From: Pedobacter sp. L105
GTDB lineage: Bacteria > Bacteroidota > Bacteroidia > Sphingobacteriales > Sphingobacteriaceae
Length of the DNA stretch: 64,000 nt
Direction: 5' to 3'
Assembly (NCBI RefSeq): GCF_009765875.1
Contig: NZ_LMUP01000006.1
Location: 186,001-250,000 of the forward strand
The notes beneath the pieces are model-generated. The model was not told the origin of the DNA. It was given only the letters and a program-made list of their open reading frames with translations, and searched no databases. The position numbers and the translations under genes were made by a program. This document shows positions 45,692-54,759 of this stretch, piece by piece (the stretch's first letter is position 1; each line of letters starts with the position of its first letter).

Positions 45692-47230
45692 ATGAAAAAA
45701 ATCTTTTTCTGTTATCTGCTCTCTTTTCCTATAGCTGCCCTTGCGCAGAACGGAGCAGCCGTATCCGGAAACTATCCGCCGCCAGTTAATTTTACAGCGG
45801 CACAAGACCATCAGAACATGATGGATCAATTGGGAATAAAGGCTTTAAGACCTGGTCCTAGTGGTGACAATTCTGCACCAAACCATGCCAATTATGATGA
45901 ATCTCTGGCTAATCCCTATCCAAATCTGCCTGAAGTACTGATTTTAAAGAATGGTAAAAAGGTAAGTACAGCTGCGGTATGGACCAATCAGCGGCGTCCT
46001 GAAATCCTGGAGGATATGGAAAGGGAGATATATGGGCGTATCCCCAAAAATGTGCCCAAAGTAAGCTGGCTGGTTCAAATAAAAGAAAAAGAAATGCTGG
46101 GTTTTACACCGGTTATCGCTACCCAGCTGGTTGGACATGTAGATAATTCAGCTTACCCCCTGATCGATGTAAATATAAAGATGACCCTGGTTGTCCCTGC
46201 CAATGCAAAAGGCCCTGTTCCGGTATTGATTATGTTTGGACATAGTGCCCTTCCGGCACCGGCGCAACCCACAGAAGAAAACCTGGAGCGGATCAACACG
46301 GCAATGAAAGAATTGCTGGTTAAAAATGATCCGGGGTTAAAGGCTGTTTTTGAGCAGTATCCAGCTTACCATCCTATCCCTTTGCAAGTGCCCGCTTTTG
46401 GAAGTTTTTCTGCGCCGAAAGGGCCGGCAGGAGATCCGCCATCCACACAGCAGCTGATTGCTGATGGCTGGGGATATGTACTCATTGACCCTGCCAGTAT
46501 ACAGGCCGACAATGGAGCTGGTTTAACCAGGGGGATCATTGGGCTGGTTAAAAAAGGGCAGCCGCGTAAGCCAGACGCCTGGGGGGCTTTGCGTGCCTGG
46601 GCATGGGGAGCTGCAAGGGCTTTGGATTATTTGGAAACCGATCCTGCAACAGATGCAAAACATATAGGCATTGAAGGTGTTTCACGTTATGGAAAAGCTG
46701 CATTGGTGACGCTTGCTTTTGAACCACGTTTCGCTATGGGCCTTATTGGTTCATCCGGTGAGGGAGGGGCTAAGCTAAACCGGCGTAACTGGGGCGAGGC
46801 TTTGGAAACGTTAACGGATTTTGAATATTACTGGATGGATGGTAACTTTATGAAATATGGTGCTTCTGATGCCGTTTTTGGCAGCAGGACGGCTAATGAC
46901 CTGCCGGTAGATGCGCATGAGCTGATAGCTTTGTGTGCACCACGCCTTACGTTTATCAGTTATGGTTCGCCCGGTAACGGAGATCCCAAATGGCTGGACC
47001 ATCAGGGAAGTTATATGGCTGCTGTAGCTGCCGGTCCGGTATTTAAATTGCTTGGGGCAAAAGATCTGGGGGTATCCAATGATTACCATACGGAGAAAAT
47101 GCCTCCCGTAAATGTGGGTTTACTGGATGGTCAGCTGGCGTGGCGGCAACATGATGGCGGACATACCGATGCACCGAATATGAAGTATTTTATCCAATGG
47201 GCCGATCAATTTATTGGGCATAAGAAATAG
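45692..47230 (+). CDS. CE15 family glucuronoyl esterase
   Basis: A 512-residue secreted alpha/beta hydrolase with a signal peptide ending ALAQN. The CE15 nucleophile motif is EGVSRYGKAAL with Ser331. A candidate acid is Glu357 (GSSGEGGAK), and the C-terminal WRQHDGGHTDAPN supplies the catalytic His. CE15 enzymes cleave the ester between 4-O-methylglucuronate of xylan and lignin alcohols, freeing xylan from lignin. This fits the GH115 glucuronidase and UxuA in the same locus. It is encoded 15 bp upstream of a GH43 gene, so the two are cotranscribed. Confidence 0.9.
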   Translation: MKKIFFCYLLSFPIAALAQNGAAVSGNYPPPVNFTAAQDHQNMMDQLGIKALRPGPSGDNSAPNHANYDESLANPYPNLPEVLILKNGKKVSTAAVWTNQRRPEILEDMEREIYGRIPKNVPKVSWLVQIKEKEMLGFTPVIATQLVGHVDNSAYPLIDVNIKMTLVVPANAKGPVPVLIMFGHSALPAPAQPTEENLERINTAMKELLVKNDPGLKAVFEQYPAYHPIPLQVPAFGSFSAPKGPAGDPPSTQQLIADGWGYVLIDPASIQADNGAGLTRGIIGLVKKGQPRKPDAWGALRAWAWGAARALDYLETDPATDAKHIGIEGVSRYGKAALVTLAFEPRFAMGLIGSSGEGGAKLNRRNWGEALETLTDFEYYWMDGNFMKYGASDAVFGSRTANDLPVDAHELIALCAPRLTFISYGSPGNGDPKWLDHQGSYMAAVAAGPVFKLLGAKDLGVSNDYHTEKMPPVNVGLLDGQLAWRQHDGGHTDAPNMKYFIQWADQFIGHKK

Positions 47231-47245
47231 CATGAATTAAAACCT

Positions 47246-48913
47246 ATGAATTTTAAATACCTGATTTTTCCTGTTCTTTTGATTTCTTCCTTCCTCACGA
47301 AAGCGCAGGAAACACATGTATTGACCAATCCTGTTCTCTCGGGCTTTTACCCTGATCCCAGCATTTGTAAGACAGGAACTGATTATTATTTAGTGAACTC
47401 AACATTTGCTTATTTTCCCGGTATCCCTGTTTTTCATAGTAAAGATCTCAGTCACTGGAAACAGGTGGGCAATGTGATCAGCAGGCCTTCACAAATGAAT
47501 TTTCTGGGTGACGGTGTGTCTCGCGGATTATTTGCCCCGTCTATCAGTTATGATAAAGGAACTTATTATGTAGTTTGTACACTGGTAGATCACAAGGGGA
47601 ATTTTGTGGTAACAGCAACAAATCCTGCCGGGCCATGGTCAAATCCGAAATGGATACCAGAAGTAAATGGGATAGACCCTTCCTTGTTTTTTGAGGGCGA
47701 TAAAGCTTATATCGTTTACAATAGCGACGCTCCCGATCGTAAACCTTTATATGAAGGTCACCGAACCTTGCGGTTATATGAACTTAACCGGAAAACACTG
47801 AAAGTTAAAGGTAAAGAGATCTTGCTGGTAAATGGCGGGGTAGATATCACCAAAAAACCGGTATGGATTGAAGGGCCTCATCTTTTTAAACATGAGGGTT
47901 ATTATTACCTAATCGCTGCAGAAGGAGGAACGGGAATGGATCATTCTGAAGTTGTGTTTAGAAGTAAAAACGTTAAAGGGCCTTTTCTTCCCTATGATAA
48001 AAATCCGATCCTTACCCAGCGCGATCTAAGCCCAGGACGTGAGCATCCCGTAACGTCTACCGGTCATGCTGATTTTGTAACCGGGCCTGATGGTAAAACC
48101 TATGCCGTTTTCCTGGGGACAAGGCCTTATAAAGGTGATTATTATAACACAGGGCGGGAGACCTTCATTTCACCGGTAAAATGGCTGAATGGATGGCCGG
48201 TAATTACTCCTGAACATACCGCTATTAAAGACAGCTATCCGGTTACTTTTCCTGCTGTACCTCAAAAAGGTGCTTTGCCGATGAATGGTAGTTTTGCCTA
48301 TACCATCTATTTTAAAAAAGTACTGAGTTCTCAGCTACTATTTTTAAGGACCAATAACGAATCCTGGTATAGCTTAGCCGAAAAGAAGAACCAACTTACC
48401 ATGAAATTATTACCGGCCACCTGCATGGGTACCGGAAACCCTGCATTTATTGGTAAGCGGCAGCAGCACGCCATTGCATCGGCCACTGCGGAAATGGATT
48501 TTAAAACGCTTAAAGAAAATGAAAAAGCCGGTTTACTGATCTTTCAAAATGAATATCATTTTTACTACCTCTGCAAATCAATTGATAAGGGGAAAACTGT
48601 AATCCAGCTGTACAAAGGAAATGAAGCCGGTAAAAACATGGAATTGATTACACAATCATCATTGAACGGAGGAAAAGATAAAATTGAGTTGCGTATAGAT
48701 ATCAATAAGGACCGCTGCAGTTTCTTTTATGCAGAGCAGCAAGAAGATTGGAAATTGTTAAAACGTAAGCTGGATGGTAAGTATCTGAGCACGAAAGAGG
48801 CAGGCGGATTTGTAGGTTCGTTATTTGCACTGTATGCTACATCTTCGGGCGAAACTACCAAAAATAAAGCCGGATTTAGCTGGCTGAAATACAGCGGACA
48901 AGACGATTTGTAA
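47246..48913 (+). CDS. GH43 beta-xylosidase/arabinofuranosidase with C-terminal beta-sandwich
   Basis: A 555-residue secreted enzyme with a signal peptide ending TKAQE. The five-bladed propeller (about 25-330) shows the three catalytic acids: Asp in GFYPDPSIC, Asp in NGIDPSLFF and Glu in WIEGPHLFK. A C-terminal module of about 200 residues is the concanavalin-like domain seen in GH43 beta-xylosidases, which usually completes the active site. Likely action is release of xylose, or removal of arabinose, from xylo-oligosaccharides. It is cotranscribed with CE15 and ends at a terminator shared with the convergent symporter gene. Confidence 0.9.
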   Translation: MNFKYLIFPVLLISSFLTKAQETHVLTNPVLSGFYPDPSICKTGTDYYLVNSTFAYFPGIPVFHSKDLSHWKQVGNVISRPSQMNFLGDGVSRGLFAPSISYDKGTYYVVCTLVDHKGNFVVTATNPAGPWSNPKWIPEVNGIDPSLFFEGDKAYIVYNSDAPDRKPLYEGHRTLRLYELNRKTLKVKGKEILLVNGGVDITKKPVWIEGPHLFKHEGYYYLIAAEGGTGMDHSEVVFRSKNVKGPFLPYDKNPILTQRDLSPGREHPVTSTGHADFVTGPDGKTYAVFLGTRPYKGDYYNTGRETFISPVKWLNGWPVITPEHTAIKDSYPVTFPAVPQKGALPMNGSFAYTIYFKKVLSSQLLFLRTNNESWYSLAEKKNQLTMKLLPATCMGTGNPAFIGKRQQHAIASATAEMDFKTLKENEKAGLLIFQNEYHFYYLCKSIDKGKTVIQLYKGNEAGKNMELITQSSLNGGKDKIELRIDINKDRCSFFYAEQQEDWKLLKRKLDGKYLSTKEAGGFVGSLFALYATSSGETTKNKAGFSWLKYSGQDDL

Positions 48914-48925
48914 AAGTATAATCCA

Positions 48926-48967
48926 TAAAAAAGAACCGTTCTCTATATTAGAAAACGGCCCTTTTTT
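48926..48967. terminator. Imperfect bidirectional terminator between GH43 and symporter genes
   Basis: GAACCGTTCTC pairs imperfectly with GAAAACGGCCC, flanked by AAAAAAG on the left and TTTTTTG on the right. It lies between convergent genes. Confidence 0.65.
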
Positions 48968-48977
48968 GTAGTTGTGA

Positions 48978-50666
48978 CTACCAGAATATACTGTAAAGTG
49001 CTACAATCACACCTACGATCAATAAAGCACCAACCGCAAAGCCGGGGCTGGTTTTGAACATACTCCTGTCGATTTCCAGTCCTTTAGGGTTAGGGCTGTT
49101 TCTGTTTTCAAACAGACTGATCACGATCATCGAAACGATACAGATACCAAACACAAAACCCATCCTGTCAAGGAAAGGTATTTCATATAACATACTCCCA
49201 TCTTTTTGCTCTACCAATTTAGAAAACCCGGAAGCGCTTAGCCATTGTAAATTGGCAAAAGAAGGCAGGATTTTAAAGCCTACAGACATCAGGAAACCGC
49301 CAATTGTAGCAAATAATGCTGCATTTGAAGTTGTTCTTTTCCAGAAGAACCCTAAAATAAACATGGCGAAGATACCCGGCGAAACGAAACCGGTATATTC
49401 CTGAATAAACTGGAAACCTCCTTTTTTGTCAATCCCCAGCTGCGGGGCAATAATAATACCCAGGATCATAGCAACAATTACCGTAATCCTTCCCACAATC
49501 ACCTGTTTGTTTTCGTCCGCATCTTTGTTGATCACTTTTTTATAAACATCCAGCGTAAAGATGGTAGCAATACTATTTGCTTTACCAGCTAATGAAGCTA
49601 CTATGGCTGCGGTTAAAGCGGCAAAAGAAAGGCCTTTTAAACCGGCCGGCAGTAGGTTCAGCAATACCGGATAAGCCGAATCTGCATTCAGGGAACCATC
49701 TTTCATCATATCCAGACGGAAAGAGCCGGCTCCTTCTTTGTACAATACATAAGCGGCAATACCAGGTAAAACAACGATGACAGGCATCAGTAATTTCAAT
49801 GCGGCGGCGAATAACAAGCCGCCCCTGGCAGTTTTGAGGTCTGCACCCAACGCCCTTTGTGTGATGTACTGGTTACAGCCCCAGTAGTTTAAGTTGACGA
49901 TCCACATCCCGCCGATCAGTACCGATAATCCGGGAAGATCCATATAATGCGGATTTTCTTTGTGGAAGATCATATGGAAATGGTCTACAGCTTTCTCTTT
50001 CAGCAGACCCAAACCATTTAATACACCGGACGAACCAAAGTGCGTGGCCACCAGCTCCAAAGCCAGATAGGTAGTTGCCAATCCTCCAAGGATGAGGAAG
50101 AACACCTGGATCACGTCTGTATAACCAATAACTTTCATTCCGCCCAGGGTGATAATTACCGCAAAAACGGATAGGATATACATACAGGCCGTGGTGTTGA
50201 TTCCTGAAATACTATTGATAGCCAGCGCACCAAGATATAAAATAGAGGTTAGGTTAACCACCACATAAAGCAACAGCCAGAAGATAGCCATGATCATGGC
50301 TACCGTGCTGTTGTACCTCTGACCCAAAAACTGGGGCATGGTGTATATCTTATTCTTTATATATACCGGAATGAAAAACGTAGCTACAATGATCAGGGTA
50401 GCCGCGGCCATCCATTCGTAAGTAGCAATAGCCAGACCCATGGTAAAACCAGAGCCGCTCATCCCGATAAACTGCTCTGCAGAGATATTGGAAGCGATCA
50501 GGGAGGCACCAATGGCCCACCAGGTTAATGAATCTTTTGCCAGGAAGAAATCTTTTGAATTTTCTTTCTGCGCCTGCTTTTTACGGTACACCGTCCAGCC
50601 GTAGAGGGCTACGATCAGGAAATAAACCAGGAAAACGACATAGTCATACTTGCCTAATGAATTCAT
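48978..50666 (-). CDS. Sodium:sugar symporter (SSS/SGLT family), probable xylose importer
   Basis: A 562-residue inner-membrane protein with about fourteen hydrophobic helices. N-terminal LTWWAIGASLIASNISAEQ and GSGFTMGLAIATYEW are typical of the SGLT branch of the SSS family, as is the GLAxLTAAIVASLAGKANS-like helix near residue 350. It is the last gene of an apparent xylB-xylA-symporter operon (10 bp after xylA), so xylose or a related pentose is the probable substrate, imported with sodium. Galactose or glucose transport cannot be excluded from sequence alone. Confidence 0.88.
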   Translation of the reverse strand: MNSLGKYDYVVFLVYFLIVALYGWTVYRKKQAQKENSKDFFLAKDSLTWWAIGASLIASNISAEQFIGMSGSGFTMGLAIATYEWMAAATLIIVATFFIPVYIKNKIYTMPQFLGQRYNSTVAMIMAIFWLLLYVVVNLTSILYLGALAINSISGINTTACMYILSVFAVIITLGGMKVIGYTDVIQVFFLILGGLATTYLALELVATHFGSSGVLNGLGLLKEKAVDHFHMIFHKENPHYMDLPGLSVLIGGMWIVNLNYWGCNQYITQRALGADLKTARGGLLFAAALKLLMPVIVVLPGIAAYVLYKEGAGSFRLDMMKDGSLNADSAYPVLLNLLPAGLKGLSFAALTAAIVASLAGKANSIATIFTLDVYKKVINKDADENKQVIVGRITVIVAMILGIIIAPQLGIDKKGGFQFIQEYTGFVSPGIFAMFILGFFWKRTTSNAALFATIGGFLMSVGFKILPSFANLQWLSASGFSKLVEQKDGSMLYEIPFLDRMGFVFGICIVSMIVISLFENRNSPNPKGLEIDRSMFKTSPGFAVGALLIVGVIVALYSIFW

Positions 50667-50676
50667 AAGCTAAGGT

Positions 50677-52008
50677 TTAAATATATCTGTTAACGATGTT
50701 TTCCAGAAGTTCCTGTTTGCCGCTTAAAGTTTCAGGCTCACCTTTTTCAATTGCATAATTGGCCAGATCTTCAAGGCTCAATTTACCATTTTCAAAATCT
50801 TTACCTGCACCGCTGTCATAAGAAGCATACCTCTCTGTTCTTATTTTTTTATAATCAGATTTCTGCAAAATGTTATCCGCAGTGATCAATGCCCTTGCAA
50901 AAGTATCCATACCGCCGATATGTGCATGAAAAAGATCGGCTGCATCGGTTGAGTTTCTTCTGATTTTTGCATCAAAGTTGATCCCACCGCCTTTTAAACC
51001 ACCGGCTTCTAAAAAGATTAGCATGGTTTCTGCCAGTTCATTGATGTTATTCGGGAACTGGTCGGTATCCCAGCCATTCTGATAATCCCCTCTGTTGGCA
51101 TCCATAGAACCTAAAAGCCCTGCATCGGCAGCTACCTGTACTTCATGCTGGAAAGTGTGACCAGCCAGTGTAGCATGGTTTACTTCCAGGTTAAGTTTAA
51201 AGTCGTCCATCAGATCGTATTTACGCATAAAGCTGATTACTGTGGCTGCATCATAATCGTACTGGTGTTTAGTAGGCTCACATGGTTTTGGTTCAATTAA
51301 GAACGTACCTTTAAATCCTTGTTTACGTGCATAATCTTTTGAAGCATGTAAAAATTTTGCCAGGTGTTCCTGCTCGCGTTTCATATCTGTATTCAGCAAG
51401 CTCATATAACCTTCACGGCCGCCCCAGAATACGTAATTTTCTCCGCCAAGGGCGATCGTTGCATCTACTGCAAATTTAACCTGTGCAGCACCATGTGCCA
51501 GTACGTGGAAATTAGGATTGGTAGAAGCACCATTCATATACCTGCGGTGAGAGAAAAGATTGGCTGTTCCCCATAATAGCTTTACGCCGCTGGCTTCCTG
51601 TTTTTGTTTGGCATATTCCACCAAAGTCTGCAGGCGTTTCTCATTATCTTTTACATCATTGGTATAATCTACCACATCTACGTCGTGAAAACAGTAAAAA
51701 GGAAGGTTCATCTTAGTTAGAAACTCAAAGGCGGCATCCATTTTATCTTTTGCCCTTTCTATGGCATCAGATTTTTCATTCCATGGGTGGATAATGGTTG
51801 GCTCTCCGAAGGGATCTCCTCCTGTAGCCACAAAAGAGTGCCAGTAAGCACCTGCAAAACGCAAGTGGTCTTTTAATGTTTTTCCCGCAACAATTCTGTT
51901 CTCATCATACCAGCGGAAAGCCAGTGGATTATCTGAATCTGCACCTTCGAATTTTACTTGTCCGATTCCTTTGAAGAATTCTTTTTCTCCTGTAATTACA
52001 TTTGTCAT
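50677..52008 (-). CDS. xylA: Xylose isomerase
   Basis: A 443-residue cytosolic enzyme of the long (class II) type, converting D-xylose to D-xylulose. Diagnostic parts are YCFHDVDVVD (catalytic His), NYVFWGGREGY, FLIEPKPCEPTKHQYD (metal-binding Glu), LEVNHATLAGHTF (metal-binding residues) and FDAKIRRNSTD. Length matches class II enzymes. It is encoded between xylulokinase (22 bp upstream) and the sodium:sugar symporter (10 bp downstream), a compact xylose operon. Confidence 0.97.
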   Translation of the reverse strand: MTNVITGEKEFFKGIGQVKFEGADSDNPLAFRWYDENRIVAGKTLKDHLRFAGAYWHSFVATGGDPFGEPTIIHPWNEKSDAIERAKDKMDAAFEFLTKMNLPFYCFHDVDVVDYTNDVKDNEKRLQTLVEYAKQKQEASGVKLLWGTANLFSHRRYMNGASTNPNFHVLAHGAAQVKFAVDATIALGGENYVFWGGREGYMSLLNTDMKREQEHLAKFLHASKDYARKQGFKGTFLIEPKPCEPTKHQYDYDAATVISFMRKYDLMDDFKLNLEVNHATLAGHTFQHEVQVAADAGLLGSMDANRGDYQNGWDTDQFPNNINELAETMLIFLEAGGLKGGGINFDAKIRRNSTDAADLFHAHIGGMDTFARALITADNILQKSDYKKIRTERYASYDSGAGKDFENGKLSLEDLANYAIEKGEPETLSGKQELLENIVNRYI

Positions 52009-52030
52009 ATCAGCTATATTATATTTTGGA

Positions 52031-53506
52031 TTAATCTTGTTTGTTTAAAAAACTGAGCCAGTCCTGGTAAACTGTTTCATAGGTTTCTGTATCTGTTGGT
52101 TCTACCAATTGCAGGGGTTTGATATTGCTGAAAGCTTCAGCAGGTGTTGAAAATGTTCCGGCACCAATACCAGAACCTAAAGCGGCGCCAACGCTGCCGT
52201 CATTCTGATACAATTCTACGGGTACGCCCGTGCTGTTCACAAAAGCTTCCAGGAACAGGTCGCTTAAAAAGAGATTGGCTTTTCCTGCACGGATTACACT
52301 GGGGTTAAGACCGTTGGAGCGCATGATGTCAAATCCGTAGCGGAAGGCAAAAGCAATACCTTCCTGTACACCGCGAAAAAGATGCGCTTGCGTATGCAAG
52401 TTAAGATCGAGGTTCTGAAAATGGGCGCCAACGATCTTATTGTTGAGCATACGCTCGGCGCCATTGCCAAAAGGCAATACACGCAGGCCTTCGGCTCCTG
52501 TTTTTATCTTCCCGGCTTCGGTGTTCATAGCCTCATAGGTCATGGACGAACCAATTAAATTCTTTGTCCAGCGGTTTAGACTGCCCGTTCCATTGATACA
52601 GAGCAATACACCGAGGCGTTTCTCTTCTTCTGTATAGTTCACATGCGCAAAGGTGTTAACCCGTGATTGTGGGTCATAAGTCAGCTGATCGCTAACGCCG
52701 TAGATCACACCAGATGTGCCTGCTGTTGCGGCAACTTCTCCGGGCTGCAGCACATTTAATGACAGCGCATTATTCGGCTGATCACCTGCTTTATACGTAA
52801 CGGGTGTTCCCTGCGCCAAACCTGTCAGCTGTGCAACCTGTGCGGTTACCCTGCCATGTTCGGCAAAAACAGGTTTTATTTCCGGAATAATCGCATAGTC
52901 AAAACCATAATAGGTCATGAGTTCAGCAGATAAACTGTTGGTCTGGAAATCCCAGAAGATGCCCTCCGACAGTGCAGAAATACTTGTTGTAATAGCAGAA
53001 GTTAACTTCATGGCAATGAAATCCCCGGGCAGCATGATCTTGTCGATCTTTGCAAACAGTTCGGGCTCGTTATTTTTTACCCAGGCCAGCTTGGAAGCCG
53101 TAAAATTACCGGGTGAATTGAGCAGGTGGGAGAGACAGAAGTCATGTCCCAATATTTCGAAAGCATCATTTCCTAGTTCTACAGCACGGCTGTCACACCA
53201 GATAATACTATCTCTCAATAGCTGTTGATCTTTATCTACCAGTACCAATCCATGCATCTGGTAAGCAATGCCTATAGAAGTAATATCATGGGGATTAAAA
53301 GTTCCTGTTTTTTTGCAGCGTTCAAATGCGTGCAGCACATGATCCCACCACATCTCTGGTGACTGTTCGGCCCAGCCGGGATGTTTTGCAGTGATCAGGC
53401 TTTCTTCGTCGGGATACTGTGCTGAGGTGATTACCTGCTGTGTTTGCGCGTCCACTACAGCTACTTTTATCGAAGAAGTGCCGATGTCTATTCCTAGTAA
53501 TAACAT
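52031..53506 (-). CDS. xylB: Xylulokinase
   Basis: About 491 residues from ATG 53506; an in-frame ATG at 53557 adds a polar tail and is less likely because MLLLGIDIGTSS is the normal FGGY-kinase start. It phosphorylates D-xylulose to D-xylulose 5-phosphate with ATP. Visible motifs are the phosphate loop GIDIGTSSIK, the substrate region GYQMHGL-like segment with WCDSRA, ATAGTSGVIYG, and the C-terminal adenosine region (RAGKANLFLSDLFLEAF). It is the first gene of the xylB-xylA-symporter operon. Its promoter region carries a perfect LacI-type palindrome 78 bp upstream, shared with the divergent LacI gene. Confidence 0.95.
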   Translation of the reverse strand: MLLLGIDIGTSSIKVAVVDAQTQQVITSAQYPDEESLITAKHPGWAEQSPEMWWDHVLHAFERCKKTGTFNPHDITSIGIAYQMHGLVLVDKDQQLLRDSIIWCDSRAVELGNDAFEILGHDFCLSHLLNSPGNFTASKLAWVKNNEPELFAKIDKIMLPGDFIAMKLTSAITTSISALSEGIFWDFQTNSLSAELMTYYGFDYAIIPEIKPVFAEHGRVTAQVAQLTGLAQGTPVTYKAGDQPNNALSLNVLQPGEVAATAGTSGVIYGVSDQLTYDPQSRVNTFAHVNYTEEEKRLGVLLCINGTGSLNRWTKNLIGSSMTYEAMNTEAGKIKTGAEGLRVLPFGNGAERMLNNKIVGAHFQNLDLNLHTQAHLFRGVQEGIAFAFRYGFDIMRSNGLNPSVIRAGKANLFLSDLFLEAFVNSTGVPVELYQNDGSVGAALGSGIGAGTFSTPAEAFSNIKPLQLVEPTDTETYETVYQDWLSFLNKQD

Positions 53507-53583
53507 ATTTATTTTTTTTGTTATTGCAATTGTTAAGTTTATACTGGTTATCGGCAACTAATTTAGCTTAATAATTTTAGTAT

Positions 53584-53595
53584 GCAATCGATTGC
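53584..53595. promoter_or_regulatory. LacI-type operator, site 2 (xylB / lacI divergent promoter)
   Basis: GCAATCGATTGC is a perfect 12-bp palindrome, lying between the divergent xylB and LacI genes 31 bp before the LacI start. It is the best-conserved copy of the motif found in the window. Confidence 0.8.
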
Positions 53596-53626
53596 CTGAT
53601 TATTTTTTTGCATTTTTGTATTTATA

Positions 53627-54664
53627 ATGAAACGTCAGAAAAGAACTACCATCTACGATATTGCCCAGCGGCTTAATTTAGCGGCCTCATCTGTGTCCAG
53701 GGCATTGAGTGACAGCCCCAAAGTTAATGCCGCGACCAAAGCCCTGGTATTAAAAACTGCCCTGGAAATGAACTATCAGCAAAATGCGATGGCTTCAAAT
53801 TTAAGAAAAGGCAATAATCCAACCATCGGCGTAGTGGTACCGCGTATCAATCAGAATTTTTTTTCCAATATCATTGCCGGGTTGGAAGAGGTGACTTATA
53901 AAAAAGGATATAACCTGATCATCTGCCAGTCGAACGAATTGCATGCCCGCGAAGTAGATTGTGTAAACGCACTGATTAACCAGCATGTAAGTTGTATCAT
54001 TATTTCTATTGCTGCCGAAACAGGAGATCACAACCACCTGCAGCAGGTGCTCGATCATCATATCCGGCTGATCCAGTTTGACAGGGTAGTAGAAGAACTC
54101 GATACTTTTAAAGTGATCAATGATAATGAACGTGCTTCTTTTGAAGCCGTTACCCACCTGATAGAACAAGGATACAAAAGAATCGCCTTACTGGAAGGGC
54201 CGCAGGATATCAATATCTTTCGCCAGCGTAAAGAAGGATATCTCGCCGCGCTGAAAAATAATGGCTTTCCGATACTGGAAGAACTGATGTGTGAAAATGC
54301 CTGGACGAAGGAGTTGGGGGCGGTCGCTACTGTTCAGTTACTGAATTTGCCCGAACCTCCTGATGCCATATTTGCTTCTACTTCTGATTTTTCTGCTTTG
54401 GGTGTGCTGGAAGTAGCTACCGATAAGGGGATCTCTGTCCCTGACGCTTTGGGGATCTGCGGTTATTCCAATGAACCTTTCACAGAAATTACCAGTCCTT
54501 CTATTACTACGGTAGATCAGTACAGCGTGAGCATGGGTAAAACTATCGCTAATCTTTTCTTCCAGGAAATGGAAGTTTTTGAACACAGCGTAGAACCTAA
54601 GATCGTGAGCATAAAACCCAAATTAATTGTTCGTAAGTCTACGCAGAGAAAGATATCGTCCTAA
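53627..54664 (+). CDS. LacI family transcriptional regulator 1
   Basis: A 345-residue repressor/activator. The N-terminal helix-turn-helix (TIYDIAQRLNLAASSVSRALSD, in two parts) and hinge helix (NAMASNLRKG) are followed by a periplasmic-binding-protein-type sensor domain (PTIGVVVPRINQNFFSN to the end). Its divergent position beside xylB and the perfect palindrome between them make it a candidate regulator of xylose/xylan genes. The inducer is unknown: xylose, a xylo-oligosaccharide or an aldouronate are candidates. Not preceded by other genes on its strand. Confidence 0.93.
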   Translation: MKRQKRTTIYDIAQRLNLAASSVSRALSDSPKVNAATKALVLKTALEMNYQQNAMASNLRKGNNPTIGVVVPRINQNFFSNIIAGLEEVTYKKGYNLIICQSNELHAREVDCVNALINQHVSCIIISIAAETGDHNHLQQVLDHHIRLIQFDRVVEELDTFKVINDNERASFEAVTHLIEQGYKRIALLEGPQDINIFRQRKEGYLAALKNNGFPILEELMCENAWTKELGAVATVQLLNLPEPPDAIFASTSDFSALGVLEVATDKGISVPDALGICGYSNEPFTEITSPSITTVDQYSVSMGKTIANLFFQEMEVFEHSVEPKIVSIKPKLIVRKSTQRKISS

Positions 54665-54696
54665 TTTTCTAAGACCTGTTATCCGCTGTTTTAAAT

Positions 54697-54714
54697 AATG
54701 CAACGGATTGCATT
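54697..54714. promoter_or_regulatory. LacI-type operator, site 3 (before LacI regulator 2)
   Basis: AATGCAACGGATTGCATT has 7-bp perfect arms around a CGGA centre. It matches the GCAA-N4-TTGC form of the other sites but with a different centre. It lies 46 bp before the start of the second LacI gene. Confidence 0.65.
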
Positions 54715-54759
54715 TTATTAAAATTTTACTACTTTAGACCAGTTTAAGGTTTGGCCTAC